64,000 nucleotides of DNA from Gammaproteobacteria bacterium (lineage in GTDB: Bacteria > Pseudomonadota > Gammaproteobacteria > UBA6429 > Thiohalophilaceae), in contig JACQBC010000003.1 in NCBI GenBank assembly GCA_016194635.1, positions 54,602 to 118,601 on the forward strand, read 5' to 3'. This document shows positions 9,192-19,699 of this stretch, in pieces. The notes under the pieces are model-generated. The model was not told the origin of the DNA. It saw only the letters and a program-made list of their open reading frames with translations, and searched no databases. Numbering within the stretch: the stretch's first letter is position 1; each line of letters starts with the position of its first letter. The position numbers were made by a program, and so were the translations under genes.

Positions 9192-9971
9192 GTGTCAGAA
9201 ACCAATCCATCGATAACCGAACTACCGGCCAAACTGCCGCAGCACGTCGCCATCATTATGGATGGCAACGGCCGCTGGGCCGAACGCCGTGGTTCGCCGC
9301 GCTTCAGCGGTCACCGCGCCGGGGTTGAGGCGGTACGCAACGTGGTGCAATTGGCGGGCGAGGTTGGGATTCAGGCCCTGACTTTATTCGCATTTTCCAG
9401 TGAGAATTGGCGGCGGCCGAAAAAAGAAGTCGGGCTGTTGATGGAATTATTTATGACCGCGTTGGAACGTGAGGTCACTAAACTGCATAACAATAAAGTG
9501 CAGTTACGTGTGATTGGCGATAGTGCGGCCTTTTCCGTCAAGTTACAACAGCGTATTCAGGAGGCCATGAAATTAACCGCCAACAATGACGGCCTGGTGT
9601 TGAATATCGCGGCGAATTATGGCGGCAAATGGGATATCACGCAGGCGGTACGCCGCGTGGCGGCCGCGGCTGCCGCGGGCGAGATCCAGGCCGATACGAT
9701 TAATGAAACAGTGATTGCGCAGCAGCTGTGCATGGCGGATCTGCCCGAGCCGGATCTGTTTATTCGCACCGGCGGTGAACAACGCATCAGTAATTTTCTC
9801 ATCTGGCAGTTGGCGTATACGGAATTGTATTTTACCCAAACCTTATGGCCGGATTTTGATCGCGCGGAGTTTATATTGGCGTTGCAATCCTTTGCGGCTC
9901 GCCAACGGCGTTTTGGGCGCACCGGAGCGCAGGTAGTCGAGGCGCAACAAGAGCAACGCAACCGTGCTTAA
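9192..9971 (+). CDS. uppS: undecaprenyl diphosphate synthase (cis-prenyltransferase)
   Basis: Condenses eight isopentenyl units onto farnesyl diphosphate to give the C55 lipid carrier for peptidoglycan and O-antigen. Family signatures are intact: HVAIIMDGNGRWAERRG with the catalytic Asp, FAFSSENWRRPKKE, and RTGGEQRISNFLIWQLAYTE near the C terminus. 259 residues. It begins with GTG (9192) and overlaps the next gene, cdsA, by 8 bases. In E. coli dxr precedes uppS; here the order is uppS-cdsA-dxr. Confidence 0.96.
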   Translation: MSETNPSITELPAKLPQHVAIIMDGNGRWAERRGSPRFSGHRAGVEAVRNVVQLAGEVGIQALTLFAFSSENWRRPKKEVGLLMELFMTALEREVTKLHNNKVQLRVIGDSAAFSVKLQQRIQEAMKLTANNDGLVLNIAANYGGKWDITQAVRRVAAAAAAGEIQADTINETVIAQQLCMADLPEPDLFIRTGGEQRISNFLIWQLAYTELYFTQTLWPDFDRAEFILALQSFAARQRRFGRTGAQVVEAQQEQRNRA

Positions 9972-10806
9972 ACAACGGGTGCTTACGGCATTGTTCCTCG
10001 CACCGCTGGTGATCTTGGCGGTGTTGAAATTATCCCATCCCTGGTTTTCCTTGTTACTGGCAAGTATTTTAATGTTAGGTGCTTGGGAGTGGACGACGAT
10101 CGCGGGGTTACGCATACGCGCCTGGCGGACAGTGTACGTGGCCGGCGTCGCCGTGGTGTTTGCCTTGCTCACCGGTGTCATGCATTTCGATATCTACCTA
10201 CTGACGCCGCTGTTGTGGATAATTATTTTAGGCTGGTGTTTGGCGCTGATTGGCATCGTTTTCGTTAACCGCGCCGCGACTGCGGTCGCACCGATCCACA
10301 GCAGAGGTTTTTTTATCGCGAAATTAGCCAGTGGTTATTTTATTCTAGCGGGTACTTTTATCGGCGTAATCGGCGTGCGCCAAACTGAACCTCATGGACC
10401 GCAACTGGTCTTGGTATTGTTGATCTTGATTTGGGTAGCCGACAGTGCCGCCTATTTCACCGGTCGGGCGTTAGGCAAACATAAATTGGCGGTACACGTC
10501 AGCCCCGGTAAATCGTGGGAAGGAGTGGGCGGCGCTTTAATCGCTACGGTTATTACCGCGTATGCCGTGGGTACGTGGTTTGGTCAAAATGCTGAGGAAT
10601 TGTGGCGTTTCCAATGGGTATGCTTAATCTGTGTAATATTTTCCATCGTCGGCGATCTCACCGAAAGCCTATTCAAACGTTTGGCGGGGGTCAAAGACAG
10701 CGGGCAGTTGTTGCCCGGCCACGGCGGGATCATGGATCGCATCGACAGCCTGACCGCCGCCGCGCCGGCTTTTATGCTGGGTTTACTAGCCACGGGATTG
10801 CAATGA
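9964..10806 (+). CDS. cdsA: phosphatidate cytidylyltransferase (CDP-diglyceride synthase)
   Basis: Integral membrane enzyme making CDP-diacylglycerol from phosphatidate and CTP, the branch point of phospholipid synthesis. About eight hydrophobic helices, then the signature [20 protein letters not shown] near the C terminus and [11 protein letters not shown] before it. 280 residues. GTG start inside the end of uppS (8-base overlap), and its stop overlaps the dxr start (ATGA), so uppS-cdsA-dxr behaves as one coupled unit. Confidence 0.95.
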   Translation: MLKQRVLTALFLAPLVILAVLKLSHPWFSLLLASILMLGAWEWTTIAGLRIRAWRTVYVAGVAVVFALLTGVMHFDIYLLTPLLWIIILGWCLALIGIVFVNRAATAVAPIHSRGFFIAKLASGYFILAGTFIGVIGVRQTEPHGPQLVLVLLILIWVADSAAYFTGRALGKHKLAVHVSPGKSWEGVGGALIATVITAYAVGTWFGQNAEELWRFQWVCLICVIFSIVGDLTESLFKRLAGVKDSGQLLPGHGGIMDRIDSLTAAAPAFMLGLLATGLQ

Positions 10807-11996
10807 AAGGTGTCACGATCCTCGGCGCCACCGGCACCATTGGGACCAACACCCTGGATGTGATTGCGCGCCAGCGTGACAAATTCTTCGTGGTGGCGCT
10901 GACCGCGCATTCCCAGGTTGAACGCTTGGCGGAGCAGTGCGAACAACATCATCCTCGCTTTGCGGTGTTACACGATCCGCGCGCGGCCGAACAACTACAA
11001 CGACGTTTACATACGACGTGTCCGGATACTCGAGTGTTGTCGGGCGAGGCCGGGTTGTGTCAGGTCGCCGCGGACCCCGCCTGCGATTATGTCATGGCCG
11101 CCATCGTGGGCGCGGTTGGTTTAAAACCTACCCTGGCCGCAGTACGGGCAGGTAAACGGATTTTGCTGGCGAATAAAGAAGCGCTGGTCATGTCCGGTGA
11201 AGTGTTCATGCGCGAGCTGCGTGAACACGGCGCGCAGTTACTCCCCATCGATAGCGAACACAATGCGATCTTTCAATGTATGCCGGCGGATTATAGCGGC
11301 GCGGATGCGGCGGGGATTCGGCGGATTTTATTGACCGCCTCGGGGGGGCCGTTCCGTGCCTTGCCGCTAGAACATTTAATGCTGGTAACCCCGGAACAGG
11401 CCATTGCCCATCCCAACTGGACCATGGGCAAGAAGATCTCCGTCGACTCCGCCACCATGATGAACAAGGGTTTGGAAGTTATTGAAGCCTGTTGGTTATT
11501 CGATCTCAAGCCTAATCAGATTGAAGTGGTGGTTCATCCACAAAGTATTATTCATTCGATGGTGGAGTATCTCGACGGCTCGATCATTGCGCAGCTGGGA
11601 CAACCCGACATGCGCACCCCAATCGCCCATGCCTTGGCTTGGCCGGCGCGCATGGCCTCCGGGGTTAAACCCCTGAATCTATTTGACATCACCAAGCTGG
11701 AATTTCTGCGGCCCGATCTGCAGCGCTATCCCTGTTTGCAATTGGCCCACGAGGCGATCGAACGTGGTGGTACAGCAACCGCCGTGCTCAACGCCGCCAA
11801 CGAAATCGCCGTGCAAGCGTTTTTAGATCGTAAGATTGCTTTCACGAGTATCGCAGTCACCGTGGAACATGTGTTGGCAAAAATGCCAATAGCCGCGGCA
11901 ACCACGCTGGAGGTTATCGGCAACGCCGATCAGCATGCGCGCTGCTGCGCACAAGAATTTATTCAATCACAGGCGCGCCGCGCAGGGGTTTTATAA
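10803..11996 (+). CDS. dxr: 1-deoxy-D-xylulose 5-phosphate reductoisomerase
   Basis: NADPH enzyme converting DXP to 2-C-methyl-D-erythritol 4-phosphate, the committed step of the MEP isoprenoid pathway; ispD and ispF of the same pathway lie at 44-45 kb. The N terminus [20 protein letters not shown] holds the NADPH-binding glycine motif; KEALVMSGE and [12 protein letters not shown] carry the metal ligands, followed by SGGPF and [19 protein letters not shown]. The frame is open upstream, but the ATG at 10803 matches the family N terminus and overlaps the cdsA stop. 397 residues, as expected. Confidence 0.96.
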   Translation: MKGVTILGATGTIGTNTLDVIARQRDKFFVVALTAHSQVERLAEQCEQHHPRFAVLHDPRAAEQLQRRLHTTCPDTRVLSGEAGLCQVAADPACDYVMAAIVGAVGLKPTLAAVRAGKRILLANKEALVMSGEVFMRELREHGAQLLPIDSEHNAIFQCMPADYSGADAAGIRRILLTASGGPFRALPLEHLMLVTPEQAIAHPNWTMGKKISVDSATMMNKGLEVIEACWLFDLKPNQIEVVVHPQSIIHSMVEYLDGSIIAQLGQPDMRTPIAHALAWPARMASGVKPLNLFDITKLEFLRPDLQRYPCLQLAHEAIERGGTATAVLNAANEIAVQAFLDRKIAFTSIAVTVEHVLAKMPIAAATTLEVIGNADQHARCCAQEFIQSQARRAGVL

Positions 11997-11998
11997 CA

Positions 11999-13405
11999 AT
12001 GTTAAACCTGTTGTATACCATTGTTATGTTTATTATCGCCATCAGCATCTTGGTGGCGGTGCATGAGTTTGGCCATTTTTGGGTGGCGAAACGTCTGGGT
12101 GTCAAGGTATTACGCTATTCAATTGGTATTGGTAAACCGCTGTGGATAAAACGTTTGGGCGCCGATCAAACCGAATATACCCTGTCGGCCCTACCGCTGG
12201 GCGGTTATGTAAAAATGCTGGATGAACGCGAAGGGGAGGTGGCGGAGGCGGAGTTACCCCGTGCGTTCAATCGGCAAACGATTTGGAAGCGGGTCGCCAT
12301 CGTGAGCGCCGGGCCGGTGTTCAACTTCTTGTTTGCGATTGTGGCGTATTGGGCGCTGTACGTCATTGGCGTGAGCGGTGTCAAACCCTTCGTTGGCGAG
12401 GTGCTGGCTCACTCGGTGGCGGCCAATGCCGGTATGCAAAGTGGCGAACAGATCATCGCGGTCAACAACACCGCGACCCCAAGTTGGGAAGAAGTGTTAA
12501 TGCAATTATGGCCGGTGTTGGTGGATAAGGGTAACCTGGTGATTAAAACCCAGAACAGCACGTTACAAGAAAAGACCTATGTATTGGACTATAGCAACTT
12601 AAATCTTGAACGTGGCCTCAAAGATCCGATCAAGATTCTCGGTATCTTGCCTTTCCCAAAGAAACTGCTCGCGCCAGTGATTGGCAAGGTGACACCCGGC
12701 ATGGCCGCGGCACAAGCGGGGCTACTGGCCGGGGATAAAATCCTCAAATTAGATGATACAGAAATCACCGACTGGAACGATATTGCGCCGTATATCCAAA
12801 AGCACTGTGTGGGGCCGATCAAATTTAGCATTGAAAGAAACGGCCAGCGACAAACCATCACCGTAAAAAGCACGATTATCACCGAGCAAGGCATAGCAGT
12901 GGCCAGGGTTGGAATACAACCACAACCCCCGCCACAGGAATCCTTGCCGACGGCGCAACCCGTGGTTTATTCATTAAGTCCCTGGCACTCGTTGTTACGC
13001 GCCATCGGCACCACCAGTGATATGTCGTTAATGACCGTCAAGTTGCTCGGTAAGATATTCACCCTGGAATTTTCCTTTCGTAATATCGGTGGGGTGATTC
13101 AAATCGCCAGCGCGGCGGGTAGGTCGGCGGATTTAGGCTATCAGCAATTTCTAAAATTTCTCGCGGTAGTGAGTATTAGTTTGGGGATTATGAATTTACT
13201 CCCGGTTCCTATCCTCGATGGCGGGCATTTGTTATTTTTCGGTATCGAAAAAATCACCGGCCGGCCGGTTTCGGAACGGACGGAAATGTTCTTGCAAAGG
13301 ATTGGCATGATGTTCTTAGCGCTACTGATGTCCTTGGCGTTTTATAACGATATCATGCGCATGCTGGTTCCAGGTTACGGCCTGGATGAATGTCCAAGGT
13401 TTTAA
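11999..13405 (+). CDS. rseP: RseP-type intramembrane zinc metalloprotease
   Basis: Site-2 protease that cleaves anti-sigma factors such as RseA within the inner membrane and degrades signal-peptide remnants. Active site VHEFGHFWVAKRLGV (HExxH) lies in the first membrane helix; the third zinc ligand is in NLLPVPILDGGHLLFF near the C terminus. Two PDZ domains lie between (first about 125-200, second about 220-300 with GMAAAQAGLLAGDKILKLDD). 468 residues against 450 in E. coli. Starts 2 bases after dxr and ends 3 before bamA, linking the protease to the envelope-biogenesis genes. Confidence 0.95.
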   Translation: MLNLLYTIVMFIIAISILVAVHEFGHFWVAKRLGVKVLRYSIGIGKPLWIKRLGADQTEYTLSALPLGGYVKMLDEREGEVAEAELPRAFNRQTIWKRVAIVSAGPVFNFLFAIVAYWALYVIGVSGVKPFVGEVLAHSVAANAGMQSGEQIIAVNNTATPSWEEVLMQLWPVLVDKGNLVIKTQNSTLQEKTYVLDYSNLNLERGLKDPIKILGILPFPKKLLAPVIGKVTPGMAAAQAGLLAGDKILKLDDTEITDWNDIAPYIQKHCVGPIKFSIERNGQRQTITVKSTIITEQGIAVARVGIQPQPPPQESLPTAQPVVYSLSPWHSLLRAIGTTSDMSLMTVKLLGKIFTLEFSFRNIGGVIQIASAAGRSADLGYQQFLKFLAVVSISLGIMNLLPVPILDGGHLLFFGIEKITGRPVSERTEMFLQRIGMMFLALLMSLAFYNDIMRMLVPGYGLDECPRF

Positions 13406-13408
13406 CCC

Positions 13409-15679
13409 ATGTTGAATAAAAATATTCTGCTTCTAGCACCGTTGGTCTGCGCGGCACCGGTTTATGCGTTTGAACCTTTCACGGTTAAAGATATCCGTCT
13501 GGACGGTTTGCAACGTATCTCGATTGGCACGGTGTTTAATTATCTTCCGATCAAAGTCGGCGAAAAGATCACGGATGAAGATACCACCCGCGCCATCCAT
13601 GCTTTGTATCAAACCGGTTTTTTCAAGGATGTCAGGATTGAACGTGAAGGCGATGTGTTGGTGATCTTTGTCGCTGAACGTCCGGCGATTGCGGATATTA
13701 AAATTACCGGTAATTCCTCCATCGCCACCGACCAGTTGAATAAATCCCTCAAGGATCTGGGCATGGTCGATGGACGCATCTTTGATCGTTCCTTGCTGGA
13801 TAATATTGAACAAGAATTAAAGCGCCAGTATTACAGCCTGGGAAAATACGCGGTGAAAGTATCCACCAAGGCGCTGCCGCGTGAGCGTAACCGTGTTTCA
13901 ATCGCCATTGATATCGCCGAGGGCGATGAGGCGCAAATTTATGCGGTGAATATCGTGGGTAATAAAACCTTTTCCACCGATACCTTAACCGATCTTATTG
14001 TCTCCGCGGATCGGGGTATTTTCGGCGGACGGAAAAATTTTAACCGCCAGATCCTGGCCGGCGACCAAGAGACTCTGCGCTCTTATTATATGGATCGCGG
14101 CTATATAAATTTTAATATCGATTCAACCCAAGTAGCGTTGTCACCGGACAAACAAGAGGTCTATGTGACGATCAATATTTCCGAAGGTAATCGCTACACC
14201 GTTCGCGAGGTGAAACGGGCCGGGAATTTATTATTGCCCGAGGCCGAATATAATAAGTTAATCGTGATTAAAACCGGTGATGTGTTTTCCCGTAAGACGG
14301 TGATCGATACCCGCAAGAATATTTCCGATCGCCTGGCGGAGTTGGGTTACCCCTACGCCAATGTGAATATCGCCCCCAACATCGATGAAGACACCCGCAC
14401 GGTGGCCCTGACCGTGTTTGTTGATCCGGGGCAGCGTATTTATGTGCGGCGGGTGAATATCGAGGGTAATAACAAAACCAAGGACGAGGTCATCCGCCGT
14501 GAGCTGCGCCAATTAGAAGCCGATTGGATGTCGTCCAAACAAGTCGCCTTATCCAAACAGCGCCTGGATCGTACCGGTTTCTTTGAAGAAGTAACCATGG
14601 AAACCCCGGCGGTTCCCGCCGCGCAGGATCAAGTGGATCTGAACGTCACGGTGAAAGAGCGCCCTACTGGGAGTCTAACCGCCGGGCTGGGCTATTCTGA
14701 CACCCAGGGTGCGATCATCAATTTCGCATTGACGCAAGAAAACTTTATGGGAACCGGCAAGTACGTCGCGGTCACGGTTGATAATAGTAAAGTTACCAAA
14801 ACTTATAATTTTTCCATCCGTAATCCTTATTATACCGAAGACGGTATCAGCCGGACGTTTAATATTTTCGAGCGTAAGATCGACGCCCAACAAGCCAATG
14901 TCAGTAACTATGTCATCAATACCGCCGGAGCGAGTGTCAGTTACGGCGTTCCAAGTTCAGAGTTCTCCAGCTATGGGTACGGCGTCGGCTACGAACACAA
15001 TAACTTGGTTACCCTCAGCACCTCGGCGACCCAAATCTTGGACTTTGTCGCAAAACACGGTAACACCTACGATACCGTGTCACTGACGAGCAATTGGGTG
15101 TATGACAACCGTAATCGCGCTATATTCGCCACTTCCGGCAGGTTGGCGCGGGTCAATGTTGAAACCACCGTGCCTGGCGGTGATCTTGAATATTACAAAG
15201 TCGGGGCAAAATACCTGCAGTATTTTCCATTTACCGATGACCTTAGTCTGGCGTACAACATCGAGGCGGACTACGGCACTGGTTATGGTAAGTCCAAAGA
15301 CTTGCCGCCGTTTAAAAATTATTTTGCGGGCGGCAGTAATTCGGTGCGTGGTTTTGATGGCAACAGTTTGGGTCCGAAGGATTCGCGTGGTGAACCCTTG
15401 GGAGGGGATCGTCGCCTGGTGAGTAATCTCGAGTTATTTCTACCCACCCCGTTTGCAGGCCGGGAGAAATCTGCTAAGTTAAGTTTGTTCATCGATAGCG
15501 GTTATGTCTATGGGGTTGGACAACCGTTTGACCTCGGAGAAATGCGCGCAGCAGGCGGTCTGGGTTTGATGTGGCTCACACCGATAGGCGCTTTACGTTT
15601 TAGTCTCGCGCAACCCATCAAGCGCAAGCCGGGTGATAGCACAACGGTCTTCCAGTTTTCGCTGGGCACGGCATATTAA
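13409..15679 (+). CDS. bamA: outer membrane protein assembly factor BamA
   Basis: Core Omp85 subunit that folds beta-barrel proteins into the outer membrane. Signal peptide ends VCAAPVYA before FEPFTVKDIRLDGLQRIS, the start of the first of five POTRA domains (to about residue 415). The C-terminal 16-strand barrel includes the loop-6 signature VRGFDGNSLGP. 756 residues against 810 in E. coli. The last residue is Tyr (FQFSLGTAY) rather than the usual Phe or Trp of the beta-signal. Standard rseP-bamA-skp order; likely a sigma-E regulated block in this group, though no such promoter was identified. Confidence 0.96.
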   Translation: MLNKNILLLAPLVCAAPVYAFEPFTVKDIRLDGLQRISIGTVFNYLPIKVGEKITDEDTTRAIHALYQTGFFKDVRIEREGDVLVIFVAERPAIADIKITGNSSIATDQLNKSLKDLGMVDGRIFDRSLLDNIEQELKRQYYSLGKYAVKVSTKALPRERNRVSIAIDIAEGDEAQIYAVNIVGNKTFSTDTLTDLIVSADRGIFGGRKNFNRQILAGDQETLRSYYMDRGYINFNIDSTQVALSPDKQEVYVTINISEGNRYTVREVKRAGNLLLPEAEYNKLIVIKTGDVFSRKTVIDTRKNISDRLAELGYPYANVNIAPNIDEDTRTVALTVFVDPGQRIYVRRVNIEGNNKTKDEVIRRELRQLEADWMSSKQVALSKQRLDRTGFFEEVTMETPAVPAAQDQVDLNVTVKERPTGSLTAGLGYSDTQGAIINFALTQENFMGTGKYVAVTVDNSKVTKTYNFSIRNPYYTEDGISRTFNIFERKIDAQQANVSNYVINTAGASVSYGVPSSEFSSYGYGVGYEHNNLVTLSTSATQILDFVAKHGNTYDTVSLTSNWVYDNRNRAIFATSGRLARVNVETTVPGGDLEYYKVGAKYLQYFPFTDDLSLAYNIEADYGTGYGKSKDLPPFKNYFAGGSNSVRGFDGNSLGPKDSRGEPLGGDRRLVSNLELFLPTPFAGREKSAKLSLFIDSGYVYGVGQPFDLGEMRAAGGLGLMWLTPIGALRFSLAQPIKRKPGDSTTVFQFSLGTAY

Positions 15680-15696
15680 ATTCATGGAGACATTGT

Positions 15697-16254
15697 ATGA
15701 CTGTTTATCGCAACGCCTTGGTGATAATCCTGCTGCTATTGTTACCCGTATTGGGTATTACACAAGAACTAAAAATTGGCTTCGTTGATACCATTCAGCT
15801 TATGAAAGACTCGCCGCAGGCCGAAGTGGCGCGTAAAAAACTCGAGACGGAATTCCAGCCGCGCGACCTCGCGATTGTCGACATGCAGAAACAAGAAAAA
15901 CAATTGGAAGACCAATTGACGAGTGATACAGGCGGATTGATCGATACCGAACGTAAAAAGATCGAACGCAACTTACAAAGTCTAAAACGCGATATCAAAC
16001 GCGCTAAAGAGGAAATTATTGAAGACTATAACGTGCGCCGCAACGAGGAAATTAATAAACTTCAGAAACTGATCGATAAGATCACGGTGGACATCGCCAA
16101 GGAAGAACATTTCGATGTCATCTTGCGTGACAACGTGCTTTACAGCAGTAAACGCGCGAATATTACCGATAAGGTGTTGGAACGCTTACGCGCGCCGCAA
16201 AAATTTGATAAATCCTCTGCTGAAACACCCTCGTCCTATATCCCCGGTAAGTAA
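15697..16254 (+). CDS. skp: periplasmic OmpH/Skp-family chaperone
   Basis: Holds unfolded outer-membrane proteins in the periplasm on the way to BamA. N-terminal signal peptide (NALVIILLLLLPVLGITQ) then LKIGFVDTIQLMKDSPQAEV, the usual first strand, and a long charged coiled coil (about residues 45-130) forming the trimer tentacles. 185 residues, slightly longer than E. coli Skp. An ATGGAGAC stretch upstream serves as ribosome binding site. Stop codon overlaps the lpxD start by one base. Confidence 0.9.
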   Translation: MTVYRNALVIILLLLLPVLGITQELKIGFVDTIQLMKDSPQAEVARKKLETEFQPRDLAIVDMQKQEKQLEDQLTSDTGGLIDTERKKIERNLQSLKRDIKRAKEEIIEDYNVRRNEEINKLQKLIDKITVDIAKEEHFDVILRDNVLYSSKRANITDKVLERLRAPQKFDKSSAETPSSYIPGK

Positions 16255-17297
16255 TGATGGGTACTGGGGCGGGGTTTACCTTGGCGGAATTGGCGCAACA
16301 CGTGAATGCCCGTGTGGTGGGTGACGGCTCCTGCCGGATCCGCGCGGTTGCCACTCTGCAACAAGCCCGCGCCGATCAAATCAGTTTTTTGAGCAATAAA
16401 TCCTACAAGCCACAACTGAAGACCACCCGCGCGGCAGCGGTGATCCTGCATCCCAATGATGTGAGTGATTGTCCGGTGAATGCCTTGGTGGTAAACAATC
16501 CGCACGCGGCCTACGCGCGGATCGCGCAGTTGTTAAATCCCGTGCCCATGCCTCTCGCGGGTATTCATGCCAGCGCCGTGGTTGATCCCCACTGCAGTAT
16601 CGATGTTAGCGCCCGTATCGGCCCGTACGCGGTGATTGAAGCCGAGGTTGTTATTGCCGCCGGGGTATACATCGGGCCACATTGTATTATTAGCCGTGAT
16701 AGTCATATCGGTCGGGACAGCCGTTTGGTTGCTAATGTGACCGTGTGTCACGGTAGCCGTATCGGTGAACGCGTGTTGATCCATCCGGGCAGTGTGATTG
16801 GATCGGATGGGTTTGGACAAGCGTATGATCAAGGACGGTGGTTGAAGGTCCCGCAACTTGGCCGGGTGATTATCGGCAACGATGTGGAAATCGGGGCGTG
16901 TACTACCATCGATCGCGGTGCCATCGACGATACCATCATCGACGAAGGTGTGAAGTTAGATAACCTTATCCAAATTGCGCATAATGTCCAGGTCGGCGCG
17001 CACACCGTCATGGCGGGTTGTACGGGTATCGCGGGCAGTACGAGAATTGGAAAACATTGTCTGATTGGCGGTGGCGTGGGCATCGCCGGTCACCTGTCAA
17101 TTGCGGATGGTGTTACAATAACCGGGATGTCATTGGTTATTAAGGACATTGACAAACCAGGGAGTTATTCCTCGGGGGTGCCGGTGGAAGAAAGCCAGCA
17201 ATGGCATCGCACCTACCTGCGGATGAAACGGTTGGATGAATTACTACGCCGGGTTCGTTCTCTGGAAAAAAAGAACGACGTTTTATTAAAAGGCTAA
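16254..17297 (+). CDS. lpxD: UDP-3-O-(3-hydroxyacyl)glucosamine N-acyltransferase
   Basis: Third step of lipid A synthesis: N-acylation of the UDP-glucosamine intermediate from acyl-ACP. N-terminal uridine-binding domain ([17 protein letters not shown]) then hexapeptide repeats of a left-handed beta helix (about residues 100-320), with [17 protein letters not shown] containing the catalytic His. 347 residues. If the neighbouring aminotransferase/dehydrogenase pair makes a 3-amino sugar, this enzyme would act on a 3-N-acylated substrate. Confidence 0.95.
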   Translation: MMGTGAGFTLAELAQHVNARVVGDGSCRIRAVATLQQARADQISFLSNKSYKPQLKTTRAAAVILHPNDVSDCPVNALVVNNPHAAYARIAQLLNPVPMPLAGIHASAVVDPHCSIDVSARIGPYAVIEAEVVIAAGVYIGPHCIISRDSHIGRDSRLVANVTVCHGSRIGERVLIHPGSVIGSDGFGQAYDQGRWLKVPQLGRVIIGNDVEIGACTTIDRGAIDDTIIDEGVKLDNLIQIAHNVQVGAHTVMAGCTGIAGSTRIGKHCLIGGGVGIAGHLSIADGVTITGMSLVIKDIDKPGSYSSGVPVEESQQWHRTYLRMKRLDELLRRVRSLEKKNDVLLKG

Positions 17298-17301
17298 TGA
17301 C

Positions 17302-17748
17302 TTGAACTCACTGGATATTCACCAAATACTTCAACACTTGCCACATCGCTATCCCTTTTTATTGATTGATCGTGTCTTGGATTACGTTCCCGAATCGCAT
17401 CTCATCGGGATTAAAAACGTAACGTTTAACGAGCCCTATTTTACCGGGCATTTTCCCCAACGGCCGGTGATGCCGGGGGTATTAATCCTGGAAGCCTTGG
17501 CCCAAGCCACGGGGATATTGGCGTTCAAAACGGTTGATCGCATCCCCGATCAAAATTCCTTGTATTATTTTGTCGGGGTTGATAAAGCGCGATTTAAACA
17601 GCCGGTCGAACCCGGCGACCAATTACGCCTGGAAGTGCAATATTTAAGACGCTTGCGGGGGATTTGGAAATTTTCCGGTATTGCCAGCGTCGATGGTAAT
17701 GTCGTATGTGCAGCGGAATTGATGTGCGCGGAGCGTGAAGTACGATGA
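17302..17748 (+). CDS. fabZ: (3R)-hydroxyacyl-ACP dehydratase FabZ
   Basis: Hot-dog-fold dehydratase of type II fatty acid synthesis; it competes with LpxA/LpxD for hydroxyacyl-ACP. Signature [16 protein letters not shown] with the catalytic His and [22 protein letters not shown] with the catalytic Glu. 148 residues. Begins with TTG at 17302, preceded by AAAAGG; no ATG or GTG start is available in frame. Overlaps lpxA by 4 bases. Confidence 0.95.
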   Translation: MNSLDIHQILQHLPHRYPFLLIDRVLDYVPESHLIGIKNVTFNEPYFTGHFPQRPVMPGVLILEALAQATGILAFKTVDRIPDQNSLYYFVGVDKARFKQPVEPGDQLRLEVQYLRRLRGIWKFSGIASVDGNVVCAAELMCAEREVR

Positions 17749-18518
17749 GTATTGATGCGCGTGCCGTCATCGATCCGAGCGCGCGATTAGCTGACAACGT
17801 CAGCGTGGGGCCGTTCGCGATTATTGGCCCCGAGGTTGAAATCGGCGCCGGTACCTGGATCGGCCCACACGTGGTGATTAACGGTCCCACCCGGATTGGA
17901 AAAGACAATCGCATCTTTCAATTTTCATCGATTGGTGAAATCCCGCAAGACAAAAAATTTCATGGCGAACGCGCCTGGCTGGAAATAGGCGATCGCAACA
18001 CCATCCGCGAATTTGTCACGATCCACCGTGGTACGGCGGAGGGCGGGGGTATCACCCGTATCGGCGACGACAATTGGTTAATGGCGTATATTCATATCGC
18101 GCATGACTGCAGTGTGGGCAATCAGACTATTTTCGCCAACGCGGCCTCCTTGGCGGGACACGTCAGTATTGGCGATTACGCAATATTAGGCGGGTTTACC
18201 TTGGTCCATCAATTTTGTTCGATCGGCCCACACGCGTTTACCGGTATGGGCAGCGCCATCAGCAAGGACATACCGCCGTTTGTTATGGTCAACGGTAATC
18301 CCGCCCAAACCTACGGGCTCAATACCGAAGGCTTAAAGCGTCGTAACTTCAGTAAAGAAGTATTACAAAGTTTGCGTGACGCGTACAAAATTATTTACCG
18401 TTCAGGCTATACCGTGGAAGAAGCGAAGCACGCCTTGCGCGAGCTTGCCAGCAGCGTTCCCGAAGTGGCGCTGATGTTGAAGTTCATAGAAACATCACAA
18501 CGTGGTATCTTGCGGTAA
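17745..18518 (+). CDS. lpxA: UDP-GlcNAc (or UDP-GlcNAc3N) O/N-acyltransferase LpxA
   Basis: First step of lipid A synthesis: transfer of a 3-hydroxyacyl chain from ACP to position 3 of the UDP-amino sugar. Hexapeptide-repeat beta-helix protein, 257 residues; catalytic His in [14 protein letters not shown] and the C-terminal helical cap with [16 protein letters not shown] and [10 protein letters not shown]. The adjacent GnnA/GnnB-like genes raise the possibility that its acceptor is the 3-amino analogue, giving an amide instead of an ester; I cannot read this preference from the sequence. Convergent with lpxB with 21 bases between stops. Confidence 0.95.
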   Translation: MSIDARAVIDPSARLADNVSVGPFAIIGPEVEIGAGTWIGPHVVINGPTRIGKDNRIFQFSSIGEIPQDKKFHGERAWLEIGDRNTIREFVTIHRGTAEGGGITRIGDDNWLMAYIHIAHDCSVGNQTIFANAASLAGHVSIGDYAILGGFTLVHQFCSIGPHAFTGMGSAISKDIPPFVMVNGNPAQTYGLNTEGLKRRNFSKEVLQSLRDAYKIIYRSGYTVEEAKHALRELASSVPEVALMLKFIETSQRGILR

Positions 18519-18539
18519 ATGTAATTTCCCTCTCCGGCC

Positions 18540-19697
18540 TTATTTCTCCAGCATTTCTAAGACAAGCCTCGCGAGATTATTAATGCCTCCCGCATCACCC
18601 AGTTTGGCTTCGATCCCGCCAAGTTCTTTTATCATCGCGTTGCGGTAGGGTTGATCGAACACCAGCCGTTGCAATTCCGTGGCGATATTCGGCGCAGTGG
18701 CTTGGTCCTGAATCAATTCAGGTACGATGCGGCGATCGGCGACGATGTTACACAGGCCGATGTAAGGAATCTTCAGCATACGGCGTACAATCTGGTAGGT
18801 AAGGGGTGCCAGTCGGTTGATAATCACCATCGGCGTACCCAACAGCGCAATCTCCAAGGTCACGGTGCCGGACACGGTCACAATCGCATCGACCGCGACA
18901 ATCACATCGTAGGTACGATCGTTTATGATCTGGATCGAGAGATCCTCGTAACCGGATACATAGGCACGAAGGTCGGTGCTCGCCAGGGTTGGGGCCAACG
19001 GTAAGAGAAACTGCGTGTGTGGGTGGAGCTGTTTGAATTCACGCGCGCTGTGCAGAATAATCGGCAGCAGGCGTTTAATTTCGCTGTGGCGGCTGCCTGG
19101 AAATAATCCAATCACCGGTTGGGTAGGGTCAATCTTAAATTGCCGGTGGAGTTGTTCTCGCGTGGCGCTGGCATGGACGGCATCCACCAAGGGATGTCCA
19201 ACAAAGGTGACGGGAACCTGGTGTTTTGCGTAAAAAGCAACTTCAAAGGGAAACACCACGGCCATGTGATCGACCCGTTGGCGAATGGTTTTCACCCGGT
19301 GTTGACGCCAGGCCCAGATCTGCGGACTAATATAGTAGAGCACTTTAATGCCCAGTTGCTTGGCGGTTTTTGCCAGGCGCAAATTGAATTCCGGATAATC
19401 CACCAGAATTAACAACGTGGGTGGTTGTTGCCGCAGCAAGGCACGCATCCGGTGCAAGGCGCCAAAGATTATTTTACGCTGCGACCAGATCTCAACCAAA
19501 CCCACCACGGCCATATCGCGCGCATCCACCAGGGTGTCGACGCCGGCGGCGCGCATATTACTGCCGCCAATTCCAAAAAAATCAATCTCCGGTCGCTGGG
19601 CTTTAACCGCATGCACCAGTTTGGCGGCGTGCAAGTCTCCGGAGGCTTCTCCGGCGATGATCATAATGCGCCGATCAGACACCGTTAACCGTTGCAA
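18540..19697 (-). CDS. lpxB: lipid A disaccharide synthase
   Basis: Peripheral membrane GT19 glycosyltransferase joining lipid X and UDP-diacylglucosamine to make the lipid A disaccharide. 385 residues. Signature segments: IMIIAGEASGDLHAAKLV at the N terminus, FFGIGGSNMRAAGVDTLVD, YYISPQIWAWRQHRVK, GLFPGSRHSEIKRLLPI and VSGTVTLEIALLGTPMVI. Normally follows lpxA on the same strand; here it is inverted, convergent with lpxA, and is the last gene of a minus-strand group with the two sugar-modifying genes (gap 2 bases). Confidence 0.96.
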   Translation of the reverse strand: MQRLTVSDRRIMIIAGEASGDLHAAKLVHAVKAQRPEIDFFGIGGSNMRAAGVDTLVDARDMAVVGLVEIWSQRKIIFGALHRMRALLRQQPPTLLILVDYPEFNLRLAKTAKQLGIKVLYYISPQIWAWRQHRVKTIRQRVDHMAVVFPFEVAFYAKHQVPVTFVGHPLVDAVHASATREQLHRQFKIDPTQPVIGLFPGSRHSEIKRLLPIILHSAREFKQLHPHTQFLLPLAPTLASTDLRAYVSGYEDLSIQIINDRTYDVIVAVDAIVTVSGTVTLEIALLGTPMVIINRLAPLTYQIVRRMLKIPYIGLCNIVADRRIVPELIQDQATAPNIATELQRLVFDQPYRNAMIKELGGIEAKLGDAGGINNLARLVLEMLEK

Positions 19698-19699
19698 GC

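Noticed and set aside
10602..10802. Upstream extension of the dxr reading frame
   Set aside because: It lies wholly inside cdsA in another frame and does not resemble a DXR N terminus.
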